DNA of 64,000 bases from Streptomyces sp. DH5 (GCF_020873915.1 NZ_JAHWGP010000002.1:372001-436000); one strand, 5' to 3'; shown: positions 43,682-52,571, counted from the first letter of the stretch. The notes: a model not told the origin generated them from the sequence alone. Numbers and translations are program-made.

Positions 43682-43828
43682 GAGTACCTCCTGCGAAGAG
43701 CGCGACACGAAGATCCTCAGGCTCGCAGACACGCGAGGCCTGCGTCACCAGGGGCGCGGCCCGCTCCCCGGTACGGGGGACTCGGCCTCCCGGGGCGGGA
43801 GCCGGCGCGCACCACCGGCGCGCCGGGA

Positions 43829-44266
43829 TCAGGCGCCGACGTACTGGGAGGCGTACTCCTCGCCGGGCGGGACGACGGTGATGACGTCGATCAGCACACC
43901 GTCGGGTGCGGCGACGATGAAGTGGCGCTGGCCGAACTCCTCGGTGCGCAGGGGCAGAACCTCGCGCAGGCCCTCCTCCGCCACGAGCCGCTGGTACTCG
44001 GCGTCGACGTCGTCCACCTCGAAGTTCAGCAGCAGGCCGCCCCGGAGTGCAGCCCGGTGGCCCTCGGGGACGGTCGGATGGCCGTGGTCCAGCAGGGCCA
44101 GTTCGTAGTGCGGGGCGTCGGGGCGGCGCAGACTCACGTACCAGTCGGCCTCGAAGGTCACCTCGAACCCGAGGTGGCGGATGTAGAAGTCGCGGGAGGC
44201 GGCCACGCTCCGGGTGGCGAGCACCGGATAGAAGCCGCTGAGCCCGGTCGTGGGTTCGTTCGCCAT
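43829..44266 (-). CDS. VOC family protein (glyoxalase/bleomycin-resistance fold)
   Basis: Protein of 145 residues with one VOC module: [23 protein letters not shown], in part [35 protein letters not shown] and [15 protein letters not shown]. It could be a dioxygenase, glyoxalase-like or drug-binding protein. GGAAGGA lies upstream of ATG 44266, which I prefer over the in-frame start at 44293. It diverges from a TetR gene, and the spacer holds two near-identical palindromes, so TetR control is very likely. Confidence 0.88.
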   Translation of the reverse strand: MANEPTTGLSGFYPVLATRSVAASRDFYIRHLGFEVTFEADWYVSLRRPDAPHYELALLDHGHPTVPEGHRAALRGGLLLNFEVDDVDAEYQRLVAEEGLREVLPLRTEEFGQRHFIVAAPDGVLIDVITVVPPGEEYASQYVGA

Positions 44267-44288
44267 GGCAGAGATCCTTCCCGTCCAT

Positions 44289-44338
44289 TTCACATACCCA
44301 AGGTATGTGAATGAGTCGGTAGCATACCCCGGGTATGT
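44289..44338. promoter_or_regulatory. Twin TetR operators between VOC and TetR genes
   Basis: Site 1 is TTCACATACC-CAA-GGTATGTGAA (perfect 10-bp arms, 44289-44311). Site 2 is CATACC-CCG-GGTATG (44323-44337). Their centres are 30 bp apart, about three helical turns, so both can be bound on one face. Confidence 0.8.
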
Positions 44339-44355
44339 CGAATGGGAGAGGCGGT

Positions 44356-44946
44356 GTGCAGGCGATGGCGGTCAGCCGGGCGGAGCAGCGTGCGGCCACG
44401 CGGCGGGCGCTGCTGGCCGAAGGGCGGCACCGGTTCGCTGCCGACGGGTACCACCATGTGGTGCTGGCCGAGGTCGCACGGGCGGCCGGAGTCACCAAAG
44501 GAGCCGCCTACCACCACTTCGACAGCAAGGCGGGGCTCTTCCGGGCCGTCGTCTCCGAGGTCCAGCGGGAGCTGGGCGAGCGGGTCGCGGGCTCGGCCGA
44601 TCGGCACGAGGACCCCTGGGAGCGGCTCCGGGCCGGGTGCGGGGCCTTCCTGTCCGCGGGGACCGATCCGGCGGTACGGCGGATCCTGCTGGTCGACGCG
44701 CCCACCGTGCTGGGCTGGGACGAGTGGCGGGCCATGGACGAGGAGTGCTCCGCCCGGCACCTGGCGGAGGTCCTGACGGAGCTCGTCGCGGCCGGGTACA
44801 TCGCCGATCAGCCGGTGGAGCCCCTGGCCCGGCTGCTCTCGGGTGCGATGAACGAGGCGGCGCTCTGGATCGCACGGGGCGGGGACCCCCGGGCGGCGGA
44901 GCAGGCCCTCGACCGGCTCCTGGCGGGGCTGCGCACCGCTCCCTGA
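44356..44946 (+). CDS. TetR/AcrR family transcriptional regulator
   Basis: Repressor of about 196 residues. The N-terminal TetR HTH is at about 8-55: [43 protein letters not shown]-terminal TetR_C domain follows. I start at GTG 44356 because GGGAGAG is five to eleven bases upstream; an ATG at 44335 lies inside operator site 2 and would need leaderless translation, and ATG 44365 is a third choice. It probably represses itself and the VOC gene. Confidence 0.9.
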   Translation: MQAMAVSRAEQRAATRRALLAEGRHRFAADGYHHVVLAEVARAAGVTKGAAYHHFDSKAGLFRAVVSEVQRELGERVAGSADRHEDPWERLRAGCGAFLSAGTDPAVRRILLVDAPTVLGWDEWRAMDEECSARHLAEVLTELVAAGYIADQPVEPLARLLSGAMNEAALWIARGGDPRAAEQALDRLLAGLRTAP

Positions 44947-45037
44947 CTCAGGATCGGGGGCCTGCCAGGCGGTTGGGCGCGGCGGGTGCCCGAGGCCGGT
45001 GAATACCGGTGCGCGCCCCCTTGGCTGCGCCCGCCCC

Positions 45038-45541
45038 ATGGCCAACACTGATCCGATGACCCAGCGTGTGGAGCTCGCGACCGTGAGGGACCGGCTGGCC
45101 GTGGACGGACTCGTCACCGAGTACGCGGTGGCCGTGGACGACGGCGACTGGGAGGCCTACCGTGCCCTGTTCACCCCGGAGGGGAGGGCGGACTACCGCT
45201 CGGCCGGCGGTATCGAGGGCAGCGCCGGGGAGGTGGCCGGATGGCTCGCGGAGAGCCTCGGCGTGTACCCCGTGCGGCAGCATCTGTTCGTCAACCGGCG
45301 GGTGCGGTTCGGGATCCGGGAGCAGGACCGCGGCGACACGGCCCAGGTGCAGGCCGACTACGTGAACCCGATGTGCCGCGCCGGGGCCGACGGGGAGTCC
45401 GCCGGGCCGGATGTCGTGTGCGGCGGCCGGTGCGTGTTCGCGATGCTGCGCACGGACGACGGCTGGCGGCTGAGCGGGGTGGTCGTACAGGAGAAGTGGC
45501 GTCGCGTTCCCGACCGGCGGACCGCCCCCGTGGTCCACTGA
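45038..45541 (+). CDS. Nuclear transport factor 2 (SnoaL)-like protein
   Basis: Protein of about 167 residues with an NTF2/SnoaL-like alpha+beta barrel: LAVDGLVTEYAVAVDDGDWEA, in part YAVAVDDGDWEAYRALFTPEG, AGGIEGSAGEVAGWL, RQHLFVNRRV and CVFAMLRTDDGWRLSGVVVQEKW. Members include ring-hydroxylating dioxygenase small subunits, scytalone-dehydratase-like and polyketide-cyclase-like enzymes. The partner is unknown. Starts at 44999, 45038 and 45056 are possible; none has a good ribosome site. Confidence 0.82.
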   Translation: MANTDPMTQRVELATVRDRLAVDGLVTEYAVAVDDGDWEAYRALFTPEGRADYRSAGGIEGSAGEVAGWLAESLGVYPVRQHLFVNRRVRFGIREQDRGDTAQVQADYVNPMCRAGADGESAGPDVVCGGRCVFAMLRTDDGWRLSGVVVQEKWRRVPDRRTAPVVH

Positions 45542-45610
45542 TCCGGTGCGCGGTGTTGCGGATCGGCGTCGGGACGCACACTGGAGGCAGCACGGGGTAG
45601 GGAGGCGCCC

Positions 45611-47176
45611 ATGAAGTCGCTCGGCCACTGGCTCGCCTCCCCCTGGCGCCGCTCGACCGCCGCCGCGGTCGCCGGTGCCCTGCCCGTCCTGGCCTTTCCC
45701 GCCCCGTCCCTGTGGTGGTTCGCCCACGTCGCCCTGGTGCCGTGGATCCTGCTGGCCCGTACGGCTCCGACCGGAAGGCGCGCGGCCTTCGACGGCTGGT
45801 GGGGCGGCTTCGGGTTCATGCTGGCCATGCACCACTGGCTGCTGCCGAACCTGCACGTCTTCACCTTCGTCATCGCCGCCCTGCTGGGCTCGCTGTGGGC
45901 GCCGTGGGGGTGGCTGACGCGGCGACTGCTGGGCGGGGTGCCGTCCCGGGGGCGGGTCGCGGCCGCGCTCGTCGTGCTGCCGTCGGGGTGGCTGGCGGCC
46001 GAACTGGTCCGCTCCTGGCAGGGACTCGGCGGCCCCTGGGGGGTGCTCGGGGCGAGTCAGTGGGAGGTGGAGCCGGCCCTCCGGCTTGCGTCGGTGGGTG
46101 GCGTCTGGCTGGCCAGTTTCCTGGTGGTGACGGTGAACGTCGCCGTGGCCGTGCTCGTCGCGGTCCGGCGGGCCCGGGTGCCGGCCGTGGCCGGGTTGGC
46201 CGCCGCGGCCGCCGCCACCTCCGCCGCCTGGGTCTGGTCGCCGCGCCCCGACCCCGGCGACCGGGTACGGATCGCGCTCGTGCAGCCCGGAGTCGTGGCG
46301 GGACGGGACAGCGCCGACCGCCGCTTCGACCTGGAAGAACGGCTCACACGTGAGCTGGCCGGCCGGAACGTCGGCCTGATCGTCTGGGGCGAGAGCAGTG
46401 TCGGCTTCGACCTCGGGGACCGGCCCGACCTGGCGCGGCGGCTGACGGCGCTGTCACGCGAGACGGACGCGCGGATCCTGGTCAACGTGGACGCCCGGCG
46501 CTCGGACAAGCCCGGCATCTACAAGAGTTCGGTGCTGATCGGCCCGGACGGGCCCACCGGGGACCGTTACGACAAGATGCGGCTGGTTCCGTTCGGGGAG
46601 TACGTCCCCGCCCGTCCCCTGCTGGGCTGGGCGACCTCCGTCGGCGAGGCGGCCGGCGAGGACCGCCGGATGGGATCCGCGCAGGTGGTGATGGACGCGG
46701 GCGACGGGCTGCGGATCGGGCCGATGGTGTGCTTCGAGTCGGCGTTCCCCGACATGAGCCGGCACCTCGCCCAGGACGGCGCCGACGTGCTGCTCGCCCA
46801 GTCCTCCACATCGACGTTCCAGCAGAGCTGGGCGCCGGCCCAGCACGCCTCGCTCGCCGCGCTGCGGGCCGCCGAGACGGGCCGCCCGATGGTGCACGCG
46901 ACCCTGACGGGCGTCTCCGCCGTCTACGGCCCGGACGGCGGGCGAGTCGGCCCGCGGCTCGGCACGGACACCGCCGCCGCGCAGGTGTACGAGGTGCCGC
47001 TGGCGCACGGCACGACGCTCTACGTCCGCTTCGGTGACTGGCCGCCGTACGCGGCGCTGCTGATCCTCGGGATGTGGGGCGTCACCGAGCTGGTGCGCCT
47101 CAGGCGGGGCGCTCGTGGATCGCTCGTACCACCCGTTCGCACAGCTCATGGGTCGCCAGCGCGTCCCCGGCACTGA
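45611..47176 (+). CDS. lnt: Apolipoprotein N-acyltransferase
   Basis: Membrane enzyme of 521 residues that adds the third acyl chain to lipoproteins. Six or so N-terminal membrane helices (about 15-215) precede a nitrilase domain with the catalytic triad: Glu in WGESSVG (about 261), Lys in YDKMRLVPFGEY (about 320) and Cys in MVCFESAFPD (about 375). One C-terminal helix (about 480-500) closes the protein. The tail overlaps the convergent oxidoreductase gene by 77 bases. It probably acts on lipoproteins such as those at 50.6 kb and 52.6-54.2 kb. Confidence 0.93.
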   Translation: MKSLGHWLASPWRRSTAAAVAGALPVLAFPAPSLWWFAHVALVPWILLARTAPTGRRAAFDGWWGGFGFMLAMHHWLLPNLHVFTFVIAALLGSLWAPWGWLTRRLLGGVPSRGRVAAALVVLPSGWLAAELVRSWQGLGGPWGVLGASQWEVEPALRLASVGGVWLASFLVVTVNVAVAVLVAVRRARVPAVAGLAAAAAATSAAWVWSPRPDPGDRVRIALVQPGVVAGRDSADRRFDLEERLTRELAGRNVGLIVWGESSVGFDLGDRPDLARRLTALSRETDARILVNVDARRSDKPGIYKSSVLIGPDGPTGDRYDKMRLVPFGEYVPARPLLGWATSVGEAAGEDRRMGSAQVVMDAGDGLRIGPMVCFESAFPDMSRHLAQDGADVLLAQSSTSTFQQSWAPAQHASLAALRAAETGRPMVHATLTGVSAVYGPDGGRVGPRLGTDTAAAQVYEVPLAHGTTLYVRFGDWPPYAALLILGMWGVTELVRLRRGARGSLVPPVRTAHGSPARPRH

Positions 47177-48005
47177 GCACCTCGCCCGCACGCACCGCGT
47201 CCAGGAAGGCGAGCACCGCCTGCTCGATGCCGCGCTGGCGCGCCACCGGCACCCAGTCCCCCCGGCGGCGCACGGTCGGCTGGCCCCTGTGGTCGATCAC
47301 CTCGGCGAGGTTGACGACCTGGCGCTTGGTGTCCTGCCCGGAGACCTCCAGGATCTCCTCGGCGGAACCGCTGAGGCGGTTCATCACGCCCAGCGCGGTG
47401 AACCCGTCCCCGGCGAGCTGGAGCACCACGTGGTGCAGCAGTCCGTCCTCGGTGCGGGCGCGCACGGTCACGTCGTCGACCGGGCCGGGCACCAGGAAAC
47501 GCAGGGTGTCCACGACGTGGATGAAGTCGTCGAGGATCATCGTGCGCGGGTCCTCGGGAAGCCCGACGCGGTTCTTCTGCATCAGGATCAGCTCGCGCGG
47601 GTGGTCGGCGCACTGCGCGTAGCCGGGGGCGAAGCGGCGGTTGAACCCCACGGCGAGACCGGTGCCCCGCTCCTCGGCGAGGGCCACCAGCCGCTCGGAG
47701 TCGGCGAGTTCGTAGGCGAGCGGCTTGTCCACGTACGTCGGTACGCCCGCTTCGAGGAGCCGGGTCACGATCTCCGGGTGGACCTCGGTCGGCGCGTGCA
47801 CGAAGGCCGCGTCGAGGCCCTGGGCGATCAGGGAGGCGAGGTCCGCGTGGCGCCGCCCGGCCGGGAGGTGGAGGGCGTCGGCGACCCGTTCGAGCGTGGC
47901 GGGGGTGCGGGTCTGCAGGTGCAGTTCCACCCCGGGCTGCACGGCGAGGACCGGCAGGTACGCCTTCTGCGCGATGTCACCGAGTCCGATGCAGCCGACC
48001 TTCAC
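47100..48005 (-). CDS. Gfo/Idh/MocA family oxidoreductase
   Basis: NAD(P)-dependent dehydrogenase of 301 residues. The Rossmann motif is GCIGLGDIAQKAYLPVLA (about 4-21), followed by VHAPTEVHPEIV and DKPLA (the EKP-like catalytic segment, here DKP). HVVDTLRFLVPG holds the conserved histidine. It may act on a sugar or related polyol. The gene is preceded by the FAD monooxygenase gene with a 4-bp ATGA overlap, so both act together. Its 3' end overlaps lnt. Confidence 0.88.
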   Translation of the reverse strand: MKVGCIGLGDIAQKAYLPVLAVQPGVELHLQTRTPATLERVADALHLPAGRRHADLASLIAQGLDAAFVHAPTEVHPEIVTRLLEAGVPTYVDKPLAYELADSERLVALAEERGTGLAVGFNRRFAPGYAQCADHPRELILMQKNRVGLPEDPRTMILDDFIHVVDTLRFLVPGPVDDVTVRARTEDGLLHHVVLQLAGDGFTALGVMNRLSGSAEEILEVSGQDTKRQVVNLAEVIDHRGQPTVRRRGDWVPVARQRGIEQAVLAFLDAVRAGEVLSAGDALATHELCERVVRAIHERPA

Positions 48006-49234
48006 GGGGTGTTCTCCTCTGGTCCTCGCCTGCCGTGGTCCGCTGCGAGCATACGGCCTCCCTCGCTCCCCGATTCGCCCGAGCGTGCGGCACCCCCGGG
48101 CGGCCGCCAGTCGGCGATGCCGTCGAAGCCGCGCAGGAACAGCGCCGGGGCGGCCGTGGACAGTGCGGCGAGGGCGTGGTCGCGCACGACGGTGCCGACG
48201 CGTCCGGTCCCCATGTTGAGGCGGGCCGTGCGCACCGCGCGGCGGGCGATCGCGGTGGTGCGGGGCAGCCGCGCCGCGGTGTAGGCGGGCAGGTCACCGG
48301 CGTGGTGGGCGAGGGTGATCGCGTCCTCGATCGCCTGGTTGCCGCCCTGGCCCAGGGTCGGCGGCATGGCGTGCGCGGCGTCACCGGCCAGGGCCACCCG
48401 GCCGCGGTGGAAGGCGGGCAGCGGATCGGCGATGTGGTGGACGTCGTGGCGGAGCACGTCTTCGGGGCCGCCGGCGGCGAGCACCTCGGGGACGGGGGTG
48501 TGCCAGTCGCCGTAGAGCCGCAGCAGCTCGGCCCGTTCGTCGGGGGCGTGCTCGCCCGCGGGCGCCAGGGCGGCGGCGTAGGCGTAGACGCGGCCGTCCT
48601 TGAGCGGATGCGTGCCCCAGATGCGGCCCCGGCCCCAGGTCTCGTGCGAGGCGAACTCCACGCCGGGCAGGGGGATCACCAGCCGCCAGGTGGTGAACCC
48701 GGAGTACACCGGCCCGGGGTGGGCGGGGAAGAGCTCGCGGCGTACGGCGGAGTGGATGCCGTCGGCGCCCACCACCAGGTCGGCCTCCAGGTCCCCGGCC
48801 GGGGTGCCGACCCTGGCGGGACGGCCCGGGGTGCCGGGGTCGAGGAGGTGGGCCGCGGTGCCCGTGCGGACGGTGCCGGACGGGAGCCGCGCGGCCAGGT
48901 GGCCGATGAGGGTGGCCCGGTGGAGAAGGACCAGCGGTCCGCCGAAGCGCTCGGCCGCCGCGGTGGCGCTGGTGCGGGCCAGCCACCGGCCGCCGGGCGC
49001 GCGCAGCCCTCCGTCGCCCTGCCAGGCCGCCAGGTCGCGGATGTCGTCGCCGAGCCCGATGACGTCCAGGGCGCGGAGCGCGTTGGGTGACAGGGAGATG
49101 GCGGCGCCGACCGGTTCCAGGGCCGCGGCCCGCTCCAGCACCGTCACCCGCACACCGCGCCGGTGCAGGGCGACGGCAGCGGCCAGGCCCCCGATCCCGC
49201 CGCCGATCACGATCGCCCGCTCGAGGCGTGCCAT
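48002..49234 (-). CDS. FAD-dependent monooxygenase (aromatic hydroxylase-like)
   Basis: Class A flavin monooxygenase of 410 residues. The FAD motif is VIGGGIGGLAAAVALHRRG (about 9-27), then the ALEPVGAAISLSPNALRAL loop, VVGADGIHSAVRREL (DG motif, about 155) and the GD motif RVALAGDAAHAMPPTLGQGGNQ (about 283, landmark LAGDAAHAMPP). Ribosome site AGGAGGAGG precedes the ATG. It overlaps the next gene by four bases and is divergent from a TetR gene, with two operator-like palindromes between. It could be salicylate- or urate-like in substrate; not defined. Confidence 0.9.
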   Translation of the reverse strand: MARLERAIVIGGGIGGLAAAVALHRRGVRVTVLERAAALEPVGAAISLSPNALRALDVIGLGDDIRDLAAWQGDGGLRAPGGRWLARTSATAAAERFGGPLVLLHRATLIGHLAARLPSGTVRTGTAAHLLDPGTPGRPARVGTPAGDLEADLVVGADGIHSAVRRELFPAHPGPVYSGFTTWRLVIPLPGVEFASHETWGRGRIWGTHPLKDGRVYAYAAALAPAGEHAPDERAELLRLYGDWHTPVPEVLAAGGPEDVLRHDVHHIADPLPAFHRGRVALAGDAAHAMPPTLGQGGNQAIEDAITLAHHAGDLPAYTAARLPRTTAIARRAVRTARLNMGTGRVGTVVRDHALAALSTAAPALFLRGFDGIADWRPPGGAARSGESGSEGGRMLAADHGRRGPEENTP

Positions 49235-49253
49235 GGCTCCTCCTCCTGCCGGA

Positions 49254-49300
49254 ACTACACCTGTAGTGCACTCTGGGATCCAACGTACTACACCCGTAGT
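49254..49300. promoter_or_regulatory. Twin TetR operators between FAD monooxygenase and TetR genes
   Basis: ACTACA-CC-TGTAGT (49254-49267) and ACTACA-CC-CGTAGT (49287-49300) are centred 33 bp apart in the 87-bp divergent spacer. They are the likely sites of the TetR encoded at 49322. Confidence 0.78.
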
Positions 49301-49321
49301 GCGGCGGGTAGTTTGGCCACC

Positions 49322-49924
49322 ATGTCCGTACGCACCCAAGGCGCCGCCCGTGCCGACCTCGTCGCCGACACCGCCCTCGCCCTGCTCGCCGAACGCGGGA
49401 TGCGCGGCCTGACCCACCGGGCGGTCGACGAGGCGGCCGGACTCCCCCAGGGATCCACCTCGAACCTGGCGCGCACCCGGCAGGCCCTGCTGGAACTGGC
49501 GGTGCGGCGGCTGGCCGAGCGCGAGGCACGCGTGCTCGGACTGCACGAGATGCCCGATCCGCGGGCCGGCGCCGCCTCCCTGGTGGACGCCCTCGCACTG
49601 GCCGCCCACCGCGCGCTGACCGGCAACCGGGAGCTGATCCTCGCCCGCTACGAGCTGGCCCTGGAGGCCACCCGCCGCCCCGAGCTGCGGGCCTACTTCG
49701 ACGCCGCCGGCGCCCGGTTCCGCGAGCAGCTCACCGCCCTCGTCACGGGACTCGGTTCCACGGATCCCGAGCGGCACTCGCTGTCGCTCATCGCCTGGGC
49801 GGACGGCCTGATGTTCTCCTGTGTGGCCGGCTCGTTCAGCGCGCGCGTGCCGGGTGTCGCCGAGGTGCGCTCGGACCTGGAGGAACTGCTGGCCGGAATG
49901 CTGGGAGCCGGGAAACCCTGGTGA
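49322..49924 (+). CDS. TetR/AcrR family transcriptional regulator
   Basis: Repressor of 200 residues. The HTH (about 10-52) shows LVADTALALLAERGMRGLTH, RAVDEAAGLPQGSTSNLARTR, written across the QGSTSNLARTR recognition helix, and then a ligand domain. It diverges from the FAD monooxygenase/Gfo operon and likely represses it and itself through the twin sites. The C-terminal WADGLMFSCVAGSF is typical of the YcdC-type TetR group. The ligand is unknown, presumably the monooxygenase substrate. Confidence 0.92.
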   Translation: MSVRTQGAARADLVADTALALLAERGMRGLTHRAVDEAAGLPQGSTSNLARTRQALLELAVRRLAEREARVLGLHEMPDPRAGAASLVDALALAAHRALTGNRELILARYELALEATRRPELRAYFDAAGARFREQLTALVTGLGSTDPERHSLSLIAWADGLMFSCVAGSFSARVPGVAEVRSDLEELLAGMLGAGKPW

Positions 49925-49954
49925 AGGGGGCGGATGCCGGGCCAGGATGGCGGC

Positions 49955-50464
49955 ATGACGCCAGAGCGCACCGAACCCGCCACGGACGCCGACGAACGCT
50001 CCATGCTGGAGGGATGGCTCGACTACCACCGGGCCACCCTCGCCCGGAAGTGCGAAGGGCTGACGGACGATCAGCTGCGCACCGCGTCGGTGCCGCCCTC
50101 GAAGCTGTCCCTGATGGGTCTGGTGCGGCACATGGCGGAGGTGGAGCGCGGCTGGTTCCGCAGGGTGCTCGCGGGCGAGGACGCCGGCCCCCTCTACTAC
50201 AGCGGGGCCGACCGTGACGGCGAGTTCCACCTGGGCGACAAGGACACCTGGCAGGAGGCCCGCTCCACCTGGAGAGCCGAGATCGACGCCGCCCGCAGCG
50301 CGGCGGCCGGCTTCGCCCTGGACGACCGGTCCCGCAGCGGCGACCGGTTCAGCGACGCGTACAGCCTGCGCTGGATCTACACCCACATGATCGAGGAGTA
50401 CGCACGGCACAACGGCCACGCCGATCTGATCCGCGAACGGATCGACGGCGCCACCGGCGAATGA
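49955..50464 (+). CDS. DinB/DUF664 family protein
   Basis: Four-helix-bundle metalloprotein-like protein of 169 residues. The conserved histidines of the DinB superfamily are visible in LVRHMAEVERGWFRRVL (first) and HMIEEYARHNGHADLIRE (second and third), consistent with metal binding. Relatives include bacillithiol/mycothiol-dependent enzymes. AGGATGG upstream supports ATG 49955. It runs 30 bases behind the TetR gene and may be co-transcribed. The function is unknown. Confidence 0.88.
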   Translation: MTPERTEPATDADERSMLEGWLDYHRATLARKCEGLTDDQLRTASVPPSKLSLMGLVRHMAEVERGWFRRVLAGEDAGPLYYSGADRDGEFHLGDKDTWQEARSTWRAEIDAARSAAAGFALDDRSRSGDRFSDAYSLRWIYTHMIEEYARHNGHADLIRERIDGATGE

Positions 50465-50567
50465 CGTCACCCGCGGCACCACCGGGGCGTCCGTACGGGG
50501 CGGGAGATCACCCGTGCGGGGCATGCTGTGCCTGTCCGTGCCCCGCGGGGCCGCCGGAGCCAGCAGA

Positions 50568-51071
50568 GTGGCACGGGTGCATCGAACGACGACCACAGCA
50601 ACGCTTCTGGTGACCGTGGCGGTCTCCGCCCTCTCGGGCTGCATGACGGTCCAGCGTCCCCTCGCACCCGGACCGGCGACGGCACCCGCCCAGGGGACCG
50701 GGCCGCGCCCGGCCGTGGGGAAGGAGACATCGATCGTGCAGGGACCGGCGAGCGAGGCGCTGGGCATGGTCCCGTCGCCGTCGCCGTCGCCGGAGAGGTC
50801 CGCGTCACCGTCGCACCGCGCCACCGCCACGGCGGCACCGGACCGTGACGCACCCTCCGACGACCGGAACGGGCGGACGCGGCCCGCCCGCCCCGCACCG
50901 GGCGGGGGCGGCACTCCGCGACGTCCGCCGGTGGAGCTCCCGGGCGCCGCCGCGCCGGTACAGCCGGGCGGCGACAGCCGGCCGGACCTCTGCGCGCTGG
51001 GCCGGGAGTACGGCGGCTGGCGCGCGGACAGCCAGGAGGCCGCCATCTGCCAGGACGCCTACGGCCGCTGA
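50568..51071 (+). CDS. Small lipoprotein, Pro/Ser/Thr/Ala-rich
   Basis: Secreted lipoprotein of about 167 residues. The signal peptide (about 1-23) ends with lipobox LSGC, so the cysteine is the lipidation site. The rest is low complexity (PSPSPSPE, PAPGGGG) until a C-terminal segment DLCALGREYGGWRADSQEAA, then ICQDAYGR, which has two cysteines and may form a small disulfide-bonded motif. GTG 50568 has GGAG nine bases upstream. An in-frame ATG further upstream is not needed. The function is unknown. Confidence 0.8.
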   Translation: MARVHRTTTTATLLVTVAVSALSGCMTVQRPLAPGPATAPAQGTGPRPAVGKETSIVQGPASEALGMVPSPSPSPERSASPSHRATATAAPDRDAPSDDRNGRTRPARPAPGGGGTPRRPPVELPGAAAPVQPGGDSRPDLCALGREYGGWRADSQEAAICQDAYGR

Positions 51072-51138
51072 GCGGACGCGACGGCACGGGAGGTGCTGCG
51101 CGCCGGGGCCGGGCAGGCATCAGGGGTGTCGTGAACCC

Positions 51139-51669
51139 TTAAGGACGCTGCCCTGGCAGCCCGCGGCCTCCGGGGTTCCCGCCCTCCTCGAGCCGGGACT
51201 GCAGCCGTCGGATGGCCGCCCTCACACCCTCTCCGTAGCGGTCGTCGGCGAGGGCGCGGGCCGCCTCCCGGGCCCGGCGCAGGTGGGTGCGGGCGGCGTC
51301 GGGACGGCCGAGGCGGGCGTAGTCGGCGGCGAGGCCGAGGTGCAACGACGGGTAGAGGGCGCGCAGAGCGGGGGACGCCTCGTGCGCGGCCGGGCGGTCG
51401 TCGGCGACCTCCTCGGCCGCGGTGAGGGCCCGCAGGTCCCAGGCCAGTTCGTCGCGGGGGTCGTCCTGGGTGTCGGCGAGGTAGTGGGCGAGCGTGCAGC
51501 GGTGCAGCGGGTCGCCGTGCTCGCCGATCTCCGCCCACAGGCCGAGGAAGCGGCTCCGGGCCTCCTCGCGGTCACCAGCGTGGTGCAGCATCACGACCTG
51601 ACCGATCCGTGTCAGTACCGCGTCCGGCGCCGCCTGCCCCTGTCGTTCGGCCACCACGTCCTCCACCAC
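51139..51669 (-). CDS. Hypothetical helical (TPR-like) protein
   Basis: Protein of 176 residues, predicted all-helical, with TPR-like pairs: DREEARSRFLGLWAEIGEHG, LHRCTLAHYLADTQDD, and LAADYARLGRPDAARTHLRRA. Such repeats mediate protein binding. No signal peptide or membrane segment. The start ATG/GTG near 51669 lacks a clear ribosome site. It stands alone between the lipoprotein and ung genes. I do not recognise a function. Confidence 0.75.
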   Translation of the reverse strand: MVEDVVAERQGQAAPDAVLTRIGQVVMLHHAGDREEARSRFLGLWAEIGEHGDPLHRCTLAHYLADTQDDPRDELAWDLRALTAAEEVADDRPAAHEASPALRALYPSLHLGLAADYARLGRPDAARTHLRRAREAARALADDRYGEGVRAAIRRLQSRLEEGGNPGGRGLPGQRP

Positions 51670-51799
51670 CGCTCGCCGGCTGTCGTCCCCCGACGCTAAC
51701 CGCAGGCGGGTGCGATACCGGACAAGCCGCTCCGGTGCCCGCCAGGGGCGAGCCGGGTGCCGGGCCCGGCGAAGCGGTCCGACCCGGCCCGGGGCGGTG

Positions 51800-52483
51800 T
51801 CAGCCCACGCTCGGCACGGTCCAGTCGATCGGCTCGTGGCCCTGCGCGGCCACCGCCTCGTTGATCTGCGTGAACGGCCGGGAGCCGAAGAACTTCTTCG
51901 CCGACAGCGGTGAGGGGTGCGCGCCCTTGACCACCACGTGCCGACTCTCGTCGATCAGCGGGAGCTTCTTCTGCGCGTAGTTGCCCCACAGCACGAAGAC
52001 CGCCGGGTCGGGGCGGTCGGCGACCGCGCGGATGACCGCGTCGGTGAACCTCTCCCAGCCCCGCCCCTTGTGCGAGTTCGCCTCGCCGGCGCGGACCGTG
52101 AGCACCGCGTTGAGCAGCAGCACGCCCTGCTCGGCCCACGGCATCAGATAGCCGTTGTCCGGGACGGGCGTGCCGAGCTCGGCGTGCATCTCCTTGTAGA
52201 TGTTGCGCAGGGACGGGGGAATCCGCACGCCCGGCCGGACCGAGAAGCACAGGCCGTGGCCCTGGCCCTCGCCGTGGTACGGGTCCTGGCCGAGGACCAG
52301 GACCTTGACCTTGTCGTACGGCGTGGCGTCCAGCGCCGCGAAGACCTCCTCGCGGGGCGGGTAGACGGGACCCTTCGCCCGCTCCTCCTCGACGAACGCC
52401 GTCAGCTCCTTGAAGTAGGGCTGCTGCAGTTCGTCGCCCAGAACCCCGCGCCAGGACTCGGGCAGCATGGCGATGTCGGTCAC
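51800..52483 (-). CDS. ung: Uracil-DNA glycosylase
   Basis: Family 1 uracil-DNA glycosylase of 227 residues that excises uracil from DNA. The water-activating motif GQDPYH has Asp67 and His70, followed by the LCFSV pocket and the HPSPLSAKKFFGS intercalation loop near the C-terminus. Length and motifs are complete. Together with mug (1.3 kb) the window encodes two uracil-removing enzymes. It stands as a single transcription unit. Confidence 0.97.
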   Translation of the reverse strand: MTDIAMLPESWRGVLGDELQQPYFKELTAFVEEERAKGPVYPPREEVFAALDATPYDKVKVLVLGQDPYHGEGQGHGLCFSVRPGVRIPPSLRNIYKEMHAELGTPVPDNGYLMPWAEQGVLLLNAVLTVRAGEANSHKGRGWERFTDAVIRAVADRPDPAVFVLWGNYAQKKLPLIDESRHVVVKGAHPSPLSAKKFFGSRPFTQINEAVAAQGHEPIDWTVPSVG

Positions 52484-52571
52484 GTCAATGTCCTCACGTG
52501 TGCGGTCACTTCCAGGCCACTGAACCTACAGGCGACCACTGACATCCGGCCCCGCGGCCGGGAGCGCCCGC

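Noticed and set aside
44335-44355. ATG 44335 as start of the TetR gene
   Set aside because: It lies inside the operator with no ribosome site; GTG 44356 has GGGAGAG upstream. Leaderless use cannot be excluded.
50528-50848. Alternative frame in the lipoprotein gene region
   Set aside because: It lacks the signal peptide and lipobox seen in the frame starting at 50568.
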